This document shows, one piece after another, positions 1 through 8,999 of a DNA stretch of 64,000 nucleotides. A program made the translations under genes and the position numbers. The DNA lies in NCBI GenBank assembly GCA_024742455.1, contig JANSYL010000001.1, positions 124,001 to 188,000 of the forward strand, written 5' to 3'. The notes below the pieces were generated by a model. The model worked only from the letters and a program-made list of their open reading frames with translations, had not been told where the DNA came from and did no database searches. The stretch's first letter is position 1. Every line of letters begins with the position of its first letter. Origin of the DNA: Paracoccaceae bacterium. Lineage in GTDB: Bacteria > Pseudomonadota > Alphaproteobacteria > Rhodobacterales > Rhodobacteraceae.

Positions 1-2787
1 GTCATCCTCGACGAGGGCGGCGGCAAGCGGCTGGCTCAGCTTCGATCCGTCACGGTAGAGCGCATTGGCCTTCACCCCGAGTGACCAGCTCAGCTCATAG
101 GCTTTCTGGCAATCCTCGATCGTGGCGTGATTGGCCATGTTGATCGTCTTGGAGATCGCGCCCGAGATGAAGGATTGGGCGGCCGCCATCATGTGGATAT
201 GGCTCTCCACGCTCAGGTAGCGTTTGCCCTTCTTCCCGCAGGGATTGGCACAATCGAAGACCGGGTAGTGCTCTTCCTTCAGGAAGGGCGCGCCCTCCAA
301 GGTCATGGTCCCGCAGACATGGTCGTTGGCGGCGTCGATCTCGGCCTTGGAAAAGCCCAGGTGCCGCAGCATGTCGAAGGTGGGATCGTTCAGTTTTTCC
401 GCCGGGATGCCCAGGGTCTGGGTGCAGAATTCCTCGCCCAGGGTCCACTGGTTGAAGACGAAGCGGATGTCGAAGGCCGACGGCAGCGCGGCTTCGATCT
501 TTTCCAGTTCCGCGCGTCCGAACCCGTGGCCGATCAGGCTGGTGTGATTGATGCCCGGGGCCTGGCCCAGGGTGCCGTGCCCGACGGCATAGGCGATGAT
601 CTCCTCGGCCTGGCTCGAGGTATAGCCAAGCACCTCCAGCGCGGCGGGAACCGACTGGTTGATGATCTTGAAATACCCGCCACCGGCCAGTTTCTTGAAC
701 TTCACCAGTGCAAAATCGGGCTCGATCCCGGTGGTGTCGCAATCCATCACCAGCCCAATCGTGCCGGTGGGCGCGATCACGGTCGCCTGCGCGTTGCGAT
801 AGCCATGCGCCTCGCCCAGGGTCAGCGCCTCGTCCCAGGCCTGTTTGGCCAGGTCCACCAGGCGTGCATCGGGGCAATTGGCATGGTCCAGCGCCACGGG
901 GTTCACGTTGACCTGTTCGTAGCCATCGGTCTTGCCATAAGCCGCCGCGCGGTGGTTGCGCATCACCCGCAGCATGTGCTCGCGGTTCTTCTCGAACCCG
1001 GCAAAGGGGCCAAGTTCGGACGCGATCTCGGCCGAGGTGGCATAGGCCACGCCCGTCATGATCGCGGTCAGCGCCCCGCACAGCGCCCGGCCCTCGGGGC
1101 TGTCATAGCCGTAGCCCATGTTCATCAGCAGGCCGCCGATATTGGCATAGCCCAGGCCAAGCGTGCGGAATTCATAGGACAGCTGCGCGATTTCCTTCGA
1201 CGGGAACTGCGCCATCATCACGCTGATCTCCAGCGTCAGCGTCCACAGCCGCGTGGCGTGGATATAGCTTTCTGCGTCGAACTTGCCGCCCGTGTAGAAG
1301 GTCAGCAGGTTCATCGAGGCCAGGTTGCAGGCCGTGTCGTCGAGGAACATGTATTCCGAGCACGGGTTCGACCCGCGGATCGCGCCGTGTTCCGGGCAGG
1401 TGTGCCAGGCATTCACGGTGTCGTGGAACTGGATACCCGGATCGGCACAGGCCCAGGCCGCGTGGCCAACCTTTTCCCAAAGCTCACGCGCCTTGACGGT
1501 TTTCGCGGGCTGGCCGTTGACGCGGCTGATCAGGTCCCAATCCTCGTCATTGGCAACCGCTTGGAGGAATTTATCGGTTACGCGAATGGAATTGTTGGAG
1601 TTCTGCCCAGACACGGAGGAATAGGCCTCGCTGTCCCAATCCGTGTCATAGGTGGGGAATTCGATGCTGGTATGGCCCTGGCGGGCGTAATCGAGAACCC
1701 GTTTCACATAGGTTTCCGGAATGGCCACCTTCTTGGCCTCGCGGATCGCCGATTTCAGCGCGGCATTCCTTGCCGGATCGACCGCATCCTCGATGCTGCC
1801 GTCCCATTCCCGGATGGCTGCGAAAATACCGTTCAGCATCTTCTCGTGCATCTTCGACCCGGCGACTATCGAGGCCACTTTCTGTTCCTCGATCACCTTC
1901 CACTGGATGAAATCCTCGATATCGGGATGATCGGCATCGACGATGACCATCTTGGCCGCGCGCCGCGTGGTGCCGCCCGACTTGATCGCGCCCGCCGCGC
2001 GGTCGCCGATCTTCAGGAACCCCATCAGGCCCGAGGATTTGCCCCCGCCCGACAGTTTTTCACCCTCGCCGCGCAGATGGCTGAAATTGGTGCCGGTGCC
2101 CGAGCCGTATTTGAACAGCCGTGCCTCGCGCACCCACAGGTCCATGATGCCGCCGTCATTGACCAGGTCGTCGGCGACCGACTGGATGAAGCAGGCATGG
2201 GGTTGGGGGTGTTCATAGGCGCTGGTCGATTTGGTCAGCTTGCCGGTCTTGTAATCGACATAGTGATGGCCCTGGGACGGGCCGTCGATGCCATAGGCCC
2301 AATGCAGGCCGGTGTTGAACCATTGCGGGCTGTTGGGCGCCGCCATCTGGCGCGCCAGCATCAGCTGCATTTCCTCGAAATAGGCCTCTGCATCGGCCTC
2401 GGAGGTGAAATAGCCCCCCTTCCAGCCCCAATAGGCCCAGGCGCCCGCCAAGCGCCGGAAGACCTGCTTGGCGCTCGTTTCGCCGCCATATCTCTGGTCT
2501 TCCGGCAATTCCTCCAGCGCCGTTTCGTCGGCCACATGGCGCCACAGGAAGCTTGGCACGCCCTTTTCCTTCACAGGGCGCAGGACGGCGGGCACACCGG
2601 CTTTGCGGAAATATTTCTGCGCGATCACGTCCGAGGCGACCTGGCTCCAGCCGACGGGTACTTCGACGGCGTCCAGCTTGAACACGGTCGTGCCGTCCGG
2701 GTTGCGGATCTCGGATGTGGTGGTGGTGAATTCCAGGTCCGCGAATGCGTCCGCGCCGGCCCGGGTGAATCTGCGTTCGATCTTCAT
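1..2787 (-). CDS. nrdJ: Vitamin B12-dependent (class II) ribonucleotide reductase, 5' part
   Basis: Reduces ribonucleotides to deoxyribonucleotides using an adenosylcobalamin-generated thiyl radical, without needing oxygen. The start ATG is at 2787 (protein begins [13 protein letters not shown]) and the frame stays open to base 1, so only about the first 929 residues are present and the C-terminal redox cysteines lie outside the window. Around residue 472 is NPCSE, the class II Asn-x-Cys-x-Glu motif with the radical cysteine and catalytic glutamate. HACFIQSV near residue 197 supplies the first cysteine of the active-site disulfide pair. [11 protein letters not shown] and [19 protein letters not shown] are also typical of the family. 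It is transcribed alone, away from tRNA-Pro, and a possible NrdR box lies upstream at 2955-2970. Confidence 0.95.
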   Translation of the reverse strand, partial: MKIERRFTRAGADAFADLEFTTTTSEIRNPDGTTVFKLDAVEVPVGWSQVASDVIAQKYFRKAGVPAVLRPVKEKGVPSFLWRHVADETALEELPEDQRYGGETSAKQVFRRLAGAWAYWGWKGGYFTSEADAEAYFEEMQLMLARQMAAPNSPQWFNTGLHWAYGIDGPSQGHHYVDYKTGKLTKSTSAYEHPQPHACFIQSVADDLVNDGGIMDLWVREARLFKYGSGTGTNFSHLRGEGEKLSGGGKSSGLMGFLKIGDRAAGAIKSGGTTRRAAKMVIVDADHPDIEDFIQWKVIEEQKVASIVAGSKMHEKMLNGIFAAIREWDGSIEDAVDPARNAALKSAIREAKKVAIPETYVKRVLDYARQGHTSIEFPTYDTDWDSEAYSSVSGQNSNNSIRVTDKFLQAVANDEDWDLISRVNGQPAKTVKARELWEKVGHAAWACADPGIQFHDTVNAWHTCPEHGAIRGSNPCSEYMFLDDTACNLASMNLLTFYTGGKFDAESYIHATRLWTLTLEISVMMAQFPSKEIAQLSYEFRTLGLGYANIGGLLMNMGYGYDSPEGRALCGALTAIMTGVAYATSAEIASELGPFAGFEKNREHMLRVMRNHRAAAYGKTDGYEQVNVNPVALDHANCPDARLVDLAKQAWDEALTLGEAHGYRNAQATVIAPTGTIGLVMDCDTTGIEPDFALVKFKKLAGGGYFKIINQSVPAALEVLGYTSSQAEEIIAYAVGHGTLGQAPGINHTSLIGHGFGRAELEKIEAALPSAFDIRFVFNQWTLGEEFCTQTLGIPAEKLNDPTFDMLRHLGFSKAEIDAANDHVCGTMTLEGAPFLKEEHYPVFDCANPCGKKGKRYLSVESHIHMMAAAQSFISGAISKTINMANHATIEDCQKAYELSWSLGVKANALYRDGSKLSQPLAAALVEDD

Positions 2788-3239
2788 GGCTGCCTCTAGC
2801 TTCCCTCTGATCCTGTTTGCGCCGGCCTGTCGGCGTCATTGCGCCCCGACCGATCTTGGCTATGAGAGAGACAGCGTTCCCCATCGTCGGCTCAGCACCG
2901 AGGCGCCGCTAAACGCGGGTCTTGCGATGTTCGATGTTGTCTCCCGCCGCACGACCCCACATATGGTGTTATGGCATACGGCCTACACAAAATGACGTAG
3001 GAACCCTGACTCGGTCAACGGGTAATTTCACTAAATCTGGTAGTTTTTGTTCTTGCAAACGCAATGGATCGTGGACGGCGGATCAAACGCCCCGATTCCC
3101 GCCTGACGCAGACCGGGCCCGCCATCCGGGCAGAAATACAAAGTATTCCAAGGGGTTGCAGCAGGTCCACCCCCGGGGCACGCCCCGGTTCCGGCGCTGT
3201 GCCGCGCGCTCAGGTCTTGGAACCCGGGGCCGACAACAA
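2788..3239. other. Intergenic region between nrdJ and tRNA-Pro
   Basis: No convincing coding sequence. It carries the nrdJ leader, the possible NrdR box (2955-2970) and a candidate -35 hexamer (3013-3018). Because nrdJ uses B12, a cobalamin riboswitch was considered in the 167-nt leader, but I could not recognise a conserved B12-box. Short frames here contain long runs of Arg/Pro and look like non-coding GC-rich DNA. Confidence 0.6.
2955..2970 (-). promoter_or_regulatory. Possible NrdR box upstream of nrdJ
   Basis: Read on the minus strand the site is AACACCATATGTGGGG, an imperfect dyad resembling the NrdR consensus (acaCwATATwTwGtgt). It lies about 170 nt upstream of nrdJ. A TTGACC hexamer (3013-3018, minus strand) lies further upstream and could be the -35 element, with a weak -10 about 17 nt downstream of it. 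NrdR normally binds two boxes roughly three helical turns apart; I could find only one clear box, so this is tentative. Confidence 0.35.
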
Positions 3240-3316
3240 TGGTCGGGGCGGCGAGATTCGAACTCACGACCCCCTGTACCCAAAACAGGTGCGCTACCAG
3301 ACTGCGCCACGCCCCG
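3240..3316 (-). tRNA. tRNA-Pro (anticodon TGG)
   Basis: Read on the minus strand the 77 nt fold into a cloverleaf. The acceptor stem is CGGGGCG/CGCCCCG, the D-arm contains AGTCTGGTAGCGCA, and the anticodon stem CCTGT/ACAGG encloses the loop TTTGGGT (anticodon TGG). The T-loop is GTTCGAATC, the discriminator is A, and CCA is encoded at 3242-3240. Confidence 0.97.
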
Positions 3317-3360
3317 ACGGATCGGGTGTTACTGCGCAGCGCGCGAAATGAAAAGGCTGT

Positions 3361-3837
3361 TCATCCCTCGTCGCAGGGCCAGGCGGCAATATCCTGGGGG
3401 ATGCGCGGATGGCGCAGCACGGTGCCCGGCCCCATACCGAACTGCTCGGCCAGACCGCCATTGATCTCCAGCACGTATTGCGCGGGGCCCTCGCTCGGGC
3501 GGGGGGTTTCATCGAGCGGCTGCGCCTCGGCGACAATGCTGACCCATTGCCCGGTCGCGTCGAAATAGATGATGTCGAGCGGGATCAGCGTGTTCTGCAT
3601 CCAGAACGCCAGCGGGCGTTCGCGCGGATAGATGAACAACATGCCCGCCCGCATCGGCATGGTCTCGCGGTGCATCAGGCCCAGGGCGCGTTCCTCGGGC
3701 GTGTCGGCGATTTCCACCGTGAACCGGGCCGAACCCCAGTCGCCGCGGACCTGCACCCGGTCCTCGGCACAGGCGGCCATGGCGCCGGACGCACCCGCCC
3801 AGACCAGCGACACCGCCCATATCGCTGCCCGGAGCAT
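3361..3837 (-). CDS. DUF192 family exported protein
   Basis: 158 aa. The start at 3837 (MLRAAIWAVSLVWAG) gives a clean signal peptide ending near AMAAC and avoids the overlap with the upstream csp gene that a start at 3867 would create. The body has the DUF192 signature: ERALGLMHRETMP, then GMLFIYP, then PLAFWMQNTLIPLDIIYFD, then a C-terminal ALEING-like segment (VLEINGGLAEQFG). DUF192 proteins are small, probably periplasmic beta-barrel-like domains whose biochemical function is not established. It lies 14 nt downstream of the cold-shock gene on the same strand and is probably co-transcribed with it. Confidence 0.85.
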   Translation of the reverse strand: MLRAAIWAVSLVWAGASGAMAACAEDRVQVRGDWGSARFTVEIADTPEERALGLMHRETMPMRAGMLFIYPRERPLAFWMQNTLIPLDIIYFDATGQWVSIVAEAQPLDETPRPSEGPAQYVLEINGGLAEQFGMGPGTVLRHPRIPQDIAAWPCDEG

Positions 3838-3851
3838 CGGCCCCCTCCGTG

Positions 3852-4373
3852 TCAGACGAAATCCCAACTGCGCACCTCGGCGGCCATCTTGCCGCGCGGG
3901 CCCTCGACCACCTTCATAGCCACCGCCTCACCCGGCTGCAAATCCGCAAGACCGAAGCGGCGCAGAATCTCGACATGCACGAACACGTCCTCGGGATTGC
4001 CGAAGATATTTGCGAAACCGAACCCCTTGGCCTTGTCGAACCATTTCACACGCGCGGCCAGGAACGGCGCATCGGCCGGTGCCTCGATGACGTCATGGCC
4101 ATCGTCGCGGTCAGGTATCTCGGACGGGTCGGGCGGCGTGATCGCCAGCACCTCGACCGCCTGCGCGCCGCGCGGCGTCAGCTGGGTGCGCACCGTGATA
4201 CGGGATTGCTCGGCCACCGACCCCTGGCCGAAATTCCTGAGCACATTGGCATGAAGCAGAATGTCCGGCCCGCCCGTATCGGCGATGATGAAGCCGAACC
4301 CCTTGGTGCCATCAAACCATTTGACGCGGCCCTCGACCACGTCGCCGTCATTGACCTCGTCTTGCATTGGCAC
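3852..4373 (-). CDS. Two-domain cold-shock protein
   Basis: 173 aa with two cold-shock (CSD) domains. The first, at about residues 12-78, contains GRVKWFDGTKGFGFI and DILLHANVL. The second, about 106-172, contains ARVKWFDKAKGFGFANIF and DVFVHVEILRRFG. Both keep the RNP1-like K-G-F-G-F and RNP2-like D-[IV]-[LF]-[LV]-H motifs that bind single-stranded nucleic acid. They are joined by an acidic linker. Typical CspA proteins are ~70 aa with a single domain; tandem-CSD proteins are a known alphaproteobacterial variant. Met3 is an equally possible start. Likely an RNA chaperone or antiterminator. Confidence 0.92.
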   Translation of the reverse strand: MPMQDEVNDGDVVEGRVKWFDGTKGFGFIIADTGGPDILLHANVLRNFGQGSVAEQSRITVRTQLTPRGAQAVEVLAITPPDPSEIPDRDDGHDVIEAPADAPFLAARVKWFDKAKGFGFANIFGNPEDVFVHVEILRRFGLADLQPGEAVAMKVVEGPRGKMAAEVRSWDFV

Positions 4374-4533
4374 GTCCTATTTGCGGCCGTTGTCCCGGCC
4401 TTTTGCCCATTCCGACCCGATCGGTCCCGCACGGACGCGGGCGATATCGGATCGGTCCAGCACCTCCGGCCCCCGCCGCAGGCGCGGGCCCTCCTCCTCA
4501 TGGTGCCAAATTGCCGGAACGGGGCCTTGCCCG

Positions 4534-5154
4534 TCAAGGATTGAGCCGTTGCACCTCCCACGACTCGGCGGCAGCGTCTTTGCGCCACCGGAACCGATCA
4601 TGCAAGCGGAACGCCCCATCGGCCCAGAACTCGATTTCGACCGGGTCGATGCGGAAGCCCCCCCAGAACGGCGGGCGCGCGGGGTTCGGCCCGTGCTGCG
4701 CGGTCACTTTCGCCACCTCGGCCATCAGGTGCGCCCGGCCCGACAGCGGGCGCGATTGCTGCGAGGCCCAGGCGCCAAGACGGCTTTTGAGCGAGCGCGA
4801 GGCGTAATAGGCATCAGCCTTCGGCCCGTCTTCCCGCGTCACCGTTCCGCGCACCCGGATCTGGCGGCGCAGGGTTTTCCAGTGCATCACGAAGGCGGCC
4901 TTGCCCGAGGCAGCGATTTCCTGCCCCTTCTGGCTGTCGTAATTGGTATAGAACACGAAGGCGCCGGTGCCGTCCCCGTTCACCTCGATCTCTTTCAAAA
5001 GCACCATCCGCACATTGGGCAGCCCGTCACCGTCGACCGTGGCCAGCGCGATGGCATTGGGGTCATTGATCTCGGCGGCCTCGGCCTCGGCCAGCCAGGC
5101 CTGCGCCAGCACGAAGGGATCATCGCCTGTGAATTTTCCGTCTCGATCGCTCAT
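4534..5154 (-). CDS. pdxH: Pyridoxamine 5'-phosphate oxidase
   Basis: 206 aa. This FMN enzyme oxidises pyridoxamine/pyridoxine 5'-phosphate to pyridoxal 5'-phosphate in vitamin B6 synthesis and salvage. Seen in the sequence: [10 protein letters not shown] (FMN phosphate contact), [36 protein letters not shown] and the C-terminal substrate/FMN segment [15 protein letters not shown], ending ...WEVQRLNP as in the family. The start at 5154 ([14 protein letters not shown]) is preferred over an upstream Met at 5217 because it gives the usual family length. It is divergent from fabI. Confidence 0.95.
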   Translation of the reverse strand: MSDRDGKFTGDDPFVLAQAWLAEAEAAEINDPNAIALATVDGDGLPNVRMVLLKEIEVNGDGTGAFVFYTNYDSQKGQEIAASGKAAFVMHWKTLRRQIRVRGTVTREDGPKADAYYASRSLKSRLGAWASQQSRPLSGRAHLMAEVAKVTAQHGPNPARPPFWGGFRIDPVEIEFWADGAFRLHDRFRWRKDAAAESWEVQRLNP

Positions 5155-5304
5155 CTCGCCTGCCTTTCGCGCTGCCGGTCCGCGCCATGTGCTAGGGCGC
5201 GTACGGGGCGCGGGCAAGGGGCGGGCCTGTCTTGAAGCCCTCAGGTCAATCGCCTAGAGGAGATCAACCGGAACCGGAACCGGTCGTGACAGATGGGGAC
5301 AGCG

Positions 5305-6117
5305 ATGGGTTTGATGAGCGGGAAACGCGGGCTGATCATGGGGCTCGCCAATGACAAATCCATCGCCTGGGGGGTCGCGAAGGCGCTGGCCGAGCAGGGC
5401 GCGGAGCTGGCCTTTTCCTACCAGGGCGAGGCGCTTCTGAAACGGGTCGGCCCCCTGGCCGAACAGGTCGGCAGCACCCTGACGATCCCCTGCGATGTCG
5501 CCGATCCGGCCAGCCTCGACACCCTGTTCGAGACGCTGGGCCGGCATTGGGACAGCCTCGATTTCGTGGTCCATGCCATCGGCTTTTCCGACAAGAACGA
5601 ATTGCGCGGCCGCTATGTCGACACCAGCCCCGCCAATTTCGAGATGACGATGAACATCTCGGTCTATTCCTTCACCGCCGTCTGCCAGCGCGCCGAAAAG
5701 ATGATGCCCAATGGCGGCAGCCTGCTGACGCTGACCTATTACGGCGCCGAAAAGGTCATGCCGCATTACAACGTGATGGGCGTCGCCAAGGCCGCGCTGG
5801 AGGCATCGGTGATGTACCTGGCCGAGGATCTGGGCCGCGACGGCATCCGCGTGAACGCCATTTCCGCCGGCACGATCAAGACGCTGGCGGCCTCGGGCAT
5901 CGGTGATTTCCGCTATATCCTGAAATGGAATGAAAACAACGCGCCTCTGCGCCGGACGGTGACACAGGACGAGGTCGGGCAATCGGCGCTTTACCTGTTG
6001 TCGGACATGGGCCGCGCGGTCACCGGTGAGGTTCACCATGTCGATGCGGGCTATCACGTGATCGGCATGAAGAACCCCGACGCCCCCGACATGACGCTGG
6101 AGCGCAAGGCCGATTGA
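5305..6117 (+). CDS. fabI: Enoyl-[acyl-carrier-protein] reductase (NADH)
   Basis: 270 aa from the chosen start ([13 protein letters not shown]), which aligns with the N-terminus of characterised FabI proteins. An ATG at 5293 would add four residues, but a GGGGAC ribosome-binding-like stretch lies just before 5305. It catalyses the last reduction of the fatty-acid elongation cycle. The SDR fold shows the atypical nucleotide-binding segment [11 protein letters not shown], the FabI Tyr-x6-Lys pair in [28 protein letters not shown] and a C-terminal [10 protein letters not shown]. It is followed after 13 nt by gpt on the same strand. Confidence 0.96.
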   Translation: MGLMSGKRGLIMGLANDKSIAWGVAKALAEQGAELAFSYQGEALLKRVGPLAEQVGSTLTIPCDVADPASLDTLFETLGRHWDSLDFVVHAIGFSDKNELRGRYVDTSPANFEMTMNISVYSFTAVCQRAEKMMPNGGSLLTLTYYGAEKVMPHYNVMGVAKAALEASVMYLAEDLGRDGIRVNAISAGTIKTLAASGIGDFRYILKWNENNAPLRRTVTQDEVGQSALYLLSDMGRAVTGEVHHVDAGYHVIGMKNPDAPDMTLERKAD

Positions 6118-6130
6118 GGAGGGCCCCGAG

Positions 6131-6637
6131 ATGATCACCCCCCTGCCCCATGAAAAAGGGTTTCACGTCTCCTGGGACCAGATCCACCGCGACAGCCGCG
6201 CGCTGGCCTGGCGGCTGGACAAGCGGGGCCCGGGCGAGGATGGCGCCTGGCGCGCGGTGGTGGCGATCACCCGGGGCGGCATGGCCCCGGCGATGATCGT
6301 GGCGCGCGAGCTGGATATCCGGCTCGTCGATACGATCAGCGTCAAAAGCTACCATCACCAGACCCAGGGCGTGCCCGTGGTGCTCAGCAAGCCCGACGAC
6401 GCGATGATGGGTGATGGAGAGGGCGTGCTGGTGGTCGACGACCTGGTCGACAGCGGCAAGACGCTGGAGGTGGTGCGCGCGCTTTACCCGCGCGCGCATT
6501 TCGCGACCGTCTATGCCAAGCCCAAGGGCGAACCGATGGTCGATACCTTCATCACCGGGGTCAGCCAGGACACCTGGATCTTCTTCCCCTGGGACATGGC
6601 GCTGCAATATGTCGAACCCTATCGCGGCACCGATTGA
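6131..6637 (+). CDS. gpt: Xanthine-guanine phosphoribosyltransferase
   Basis: 168 aa. Transfers phosphoribose from PRPP to guanine, xanthine and hypoxanthine in purine salvage. The type I PRTase PRPP-binding loop is [14 protein letters not shown] (about residues 97-110), with [20 protein letters not shown] upstream and [12 protein letters not shown] near the C-terminus, both close to E. coli Gpt. It lies 13 nt downstream of fabI, so probably co-transcribed. Two hairpins at 6647-6670 and 6716-6739 follow the stop codon. Confidence 0.92.
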   Translation: MITPLPHEKGFHVSWDQIHRDSRALAWRLDKRGPGEDGAWRAVVAITRGGMAPAMIVARELDIRLVDTISVKSYHHQTQGVPVVLSKPDDAMMGDGEGVLVVDDLVDSGKTLEVVRALYPRAHFATVYAKPKGEPMVDTFITGVSQDTWIFFPWDMALQYVEPYRGTD

Positions 6638-6715
6638 ACGGCGCCGGGCACCTTCTTCGAAGACGGTGCCGAGGTTCTTCTGAACGCCTTTGGCGACGGG
6701 CATTCCGTAAAGAAA

Positions 6716-6739
6716 AACGGCAGCGCGAACGCTGCCGTT
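6716..6739 (-). terminator. Intrinsic terminator, probably bidirectional
   Basis: Perfect 10-bp stem AACGGCAGCG / CGCTGCCGTT with loop CGAA. On the minus strand it is followed by a T run (complement of 6712-6717), ending the small lipoprotein transcript. On the plus strand a shorter TTT follows, so it may also stop gpt read-through. Confidence 0.8.
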
Positions 6740-6763
6740 TGTCACGTAAAAAAGCGGTTTCGC

Positions 6764-6946
6764 TTAGCGGGTCAGAACACCGACACCGCCGCCGACAACC
6801 GCACCTTCGACACAGCGGCCATTCACCAGCACCTCACCGGCGACACAGCCGATGGCGGCGCCGACCAGGCCGCGCTCCAGCGTGGAGTTGCAGGCCGACA
6901 GACCCATCACGGCCGCGAGGGCAACAAGAGCGAGAGATTTTTTCAT
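6764..6946 (-). CDS. Small lipoprotein (60 aa)
   Basis: The start at 6946 gives MKKSLALVALAAVMGLSAC, a textbook lipoprotein signal peptide with lipobox LSAC (Cys19 would be lipidated). The mature part is about 42 residues, Gly/Val-rich with two further cysteines, ending GGGVGVLTR. An in-frame Met at 7018 would bury the signal peptide and is rejected. Small entericidin- or YgdR-like lipoproteins are common in this group; the specific role is unknown. A strong terminator follows. Confidence 0.75.
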   Translation of the reverse strand: MKKSLALVALAAVMGLSACNSTLERGLVGAAIGCVAGEVLVNGRCVEGAVVGGGVGVLTR

Positions 6947-7054
6947 TTTTTCATCTTCCTCAGGGACATTATTAACAAAGCCTAGCACGCCGTTTCGGAT
7001 GCAAGCAAAACGTTTCACGCCACTGCGCCGCGCTGCCGCGCCTTGTGAGCGGGA

Positions 7055-8182
7055 TCACGCCTTTGCAGGCGTTCGGATCGCCTCGGCCAGCACGGCGCGC
7101 ACGGCATCCCCGGGCACGTCAGCAGTGACGAAGGCCGCGCCGATCCCGCGCGCCAGGATGAAGCGCAAACGGCCATCCACCACCTTCTTGTCCTGTCCCA
7201 TCAGCGCCAGCAGCCCCTCGGCATCGGGCAGCGGCCCGGGAATGTCGGCCAGATCCAGCCGCATCCCCATCGCGGCCAGATGCGCACGCACGCGGCTCGG
7301 GTCCTCCTGCGCGCACAGCCCGAGGCGGGCGGACAGATCGAAGGCCAGCGCGCAGCCGATCGCCACCCCTTCGCCATGCAGCAAACGGTCGGAATACCCG
7401 GTGGCCGCTTCCAGCGCATGACCGAAGGTGTGGCCCAGGTTCAGAAGCGCCCGGTCACCCTGTTCGGTCTCGTCGCGCACCACGATATCGGCCTTCATCT
7501 GCACCGCCCGGCGCACCGCCTCGACCCTCAGCGCATCGTCACCTGCAGCCAGCGCCGGGCCGTTTTCCTCGAGCCAGGCAAAGAAACCGGCATCGCCCAG
7601 CAACCCGTATTTCGCCACCTCGCCATAGCCTGCCAGAAAATCGCGCGCGCTCAGCGTGCCCAGAACATCCGTATCGGCCAGAACCAGCGTCGGCTGGTGA
7701 AAGGCCCCCACCAGGTTCTTGCCGTGCGACGTGTTGATCCCGGTCTTGCCGCCCACCGAACTGTCGACCTGGGCCAGAAGCGTGGTGGGGATCTGCACGA
7801 ACCGCACCCCGCGCCTGAGGATCGCGGCGGCAAAGCCCACAAGATCACCGATCACCCCGCCACCGAAGGCCACCACGATGTCGCCGCGCTCGACCTTCTG
7901 CTCCAGAAGCCATTCGACCGATGCCGTCAGATGCGGCCAGCTTTTGGTGCCCTCCCCGGGCGGCAGGACGAACACCTCCGAGGTGATGCCCTCCGCCGCC
8001 AGGCCCGCCCGAAGCGCGGCCAGATGCAGACCGGCCACCGTTTCCTCAGTAATGATCCAGGTTTTTGGGCGTTTCAGAAACGGCGCGATCTCGGCCCCCG
8101 CGCGGGCCAAAAGGCCGGGGCCGATGCGGACCTGATAGGCCCGGTCATCCAGCGGGACATCCACGGTGACGGGGCCGGTCAT
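7055..8182 (-). CDS. aroB: 3-dehydroquinate synthase
   Basis: 375 aa. Second step of the shikimate pathway: DAHP to 3-dehydroquinate, requiring NAD+ and a divalent metal. The NAD-binding signature is VVAFGGGVIGDLVGFAAA, with PTTLLAQVDSSVGGKTGIN following. Metal ligands are in the segment GEVAKYGLLGD and in the histidines of NLGHTFGHALEA and LLHGEGVAIG. Its ATG overlaps the aroK stop (ATGA at 8179-8182), so the two are translationally coupled. Confidence 0.97.
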   Translation of the reverse strand: MTGPVTVDVPLDDRAYQVRIGPGLLARAGAEIAPFLKRPKTWIITEETVAGLHLAALRAGLAAEGITSEVFVLPPGEGTKSWPHLTASVEWLLEQKVERGDIVVAFGGGVIGDLVGFAAAILRRGVRFVQIPTTLLAQVDSSVGGKTGINTSHGKNLVGAFHQPTLVLADTDVLGTLSARDFLAGYGEVAKYGLLGDAGFFAWLEENGPALAAGDDALRVEAVRRAVQMKADIVVRDETEQGDRALLNLGHTFGHALEAATGYSDRLLHGEGVAIGCALAFDLSARLGLCAQEDPSRVRAHLAAMGMRLDLADIPGPLPDAEGLLALMGQDKKVVDGRLRFILARGIGAAFVTADVPGDAVRAVLAEAIRTPAKA

Positions 8183-8745
8183 CCTGCGGGCTCCACCGCG
8201 CCGACGTCCTGCAACACCGCAAGCACGGCATCGGTCGTGTCCTCGATGCTCCAGCCCGGATCGACCTCGACCACATGCGGCGCCAGCGCGTAGACTGGCA
8301 CCCGCGCATCATGGATCGCCTCGAGCGTGGCGCGCGGGTCCTCGCTGCGCAGCAATGGGCGGGTATCCTTGTGTTTCACGCGCTGCCACAAAAGATCGAT
8401 ATCGGCTTTGAGCCACAGAACCGCCGCGGCCCCGGTCAGGGTCGCGCGCGTGCCGGGGTCCAGCCAGGCGCCGCCCCCCGTGGACAGGATCGCCGGGTCA
8501 CCCTCCACCAGACGGGCGATCACCTGCGCCTCCTTCTCGCGGAAAAACCCCTCGCCGTAGCGGTTGAAGATCTCCTCGATGCTCAGGCCCGACCGCGACT
8601 CGATCTCGGCGTCGGAATCGCGGATCGCAACGCCCAGACGGCTGGCCAGCGCCCGCCCCACGGCGGTCTTGCCCGCCCCCATCATGCCGATCAGCACGAC
8701 GGTGCGCGTCAGCCTGGGCGCGATATGCGGCGCGGTTTCGCCCAT
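8179..8745 (-). CDS. aroK: Shikimate kinase
   Basis: 188 aa from the chosen start MGETAPHIAPRL (8745); an upstream Met at 8820 would add an unlikely basic extension. It phosphorylates shikimate. Walker A is GMMGAGKTAVGRAL. The D-S-D motif RDSDAEIESRSG contacts Mg and substrate; FREKEAQVI and STGGGAWLD bind shikimate; the LID arginine is in DTRPLL. It is first gene of the aroK-aroB operon and divergent from the 44-aa peptide gene at 8863. Confidence 0.95.
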   Translation of the reverse strand: MGETAPHIAPRLTRTVVLIGMMGAGKTAVGRALASRLGVAIRDSDAEIESRSGLSIEEIFNRYGEGFFREKEAQVIARLVEGDPAILSTGGGAWLDPGTRATLTGAAAVLWLKADIDLLWQRVKHKDTRPLLRSEDPRATLEAIHDARVPVYALAPHVVEVDPGWSIEDTTDAVLAVLQDVGAVEPAG

Positions 8746-8862
8746 CGGGTGCGGATTTCCTCGTATTGATTGGCGCAATTTAATCGCCCATGCCTTATAA
8801 GATGAAAAAGGCGGCGGCAAACGCCGATGGGCCCATCACGGGGCGGAAAGGCAGGCAGGCGC

Positions 8863-8997
8863 ATGAGGCGGATCATTCGGTTTCTCTTGGTGGTGATCGT
8901 GTTGGGGGCGCTCGGGCTGATCGGGTATTCCTATTCCGGCTACCTTGTGCCCGAACAATCCACCGTGACGGCACCGGTCACGCTGGATGCGGATTAG
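8863..8997 (+). CDS. Small membrane peptide (44 aa)
   Basis: Translates to 44 residues starting MRRIIRFLLVVIVLGALGLI and ending VTLDAD, with one membrane helix (about residues 5-24) after an RR..R N-terminus (inside) and a short polar C-terminus. It is preceded by an AGGCAGGC stretch and ends 2 nt before the next ATG (9000), so it looks translationally linked to the secreted 509-aa protein. Function unknown. The length and shape argue for a real gene rather than chance. Confidence 0.65.
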   Translation: MRRIIRFLLVVIVLGALGLIGYSYSGYLVPEQSTVTAPVTLDAD

Positions 8998-8999
8998 CG

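Noticed and set aside
127-2799. 890-codon rightward frame over nrdJ
   Set aside because: Shadow of the NrdJ coding strand; no recognisable domain, while the minus strand reads as a full class II reductase.
2788-2954. Cobalamin riboswitch in the nrdJ leader
   Set aside because: Considered because NrdJ uses B12, but no B12-box or conserved core could be recognised by eye; a covariance-model search would decide.
6647-6670. Hairpin GGCACC / GGTGCC just after gpt
   Set aside because: Stem is interrupted by a mismatch and no T run follows; the stronger hairpin at 6716-6739 explains termination.
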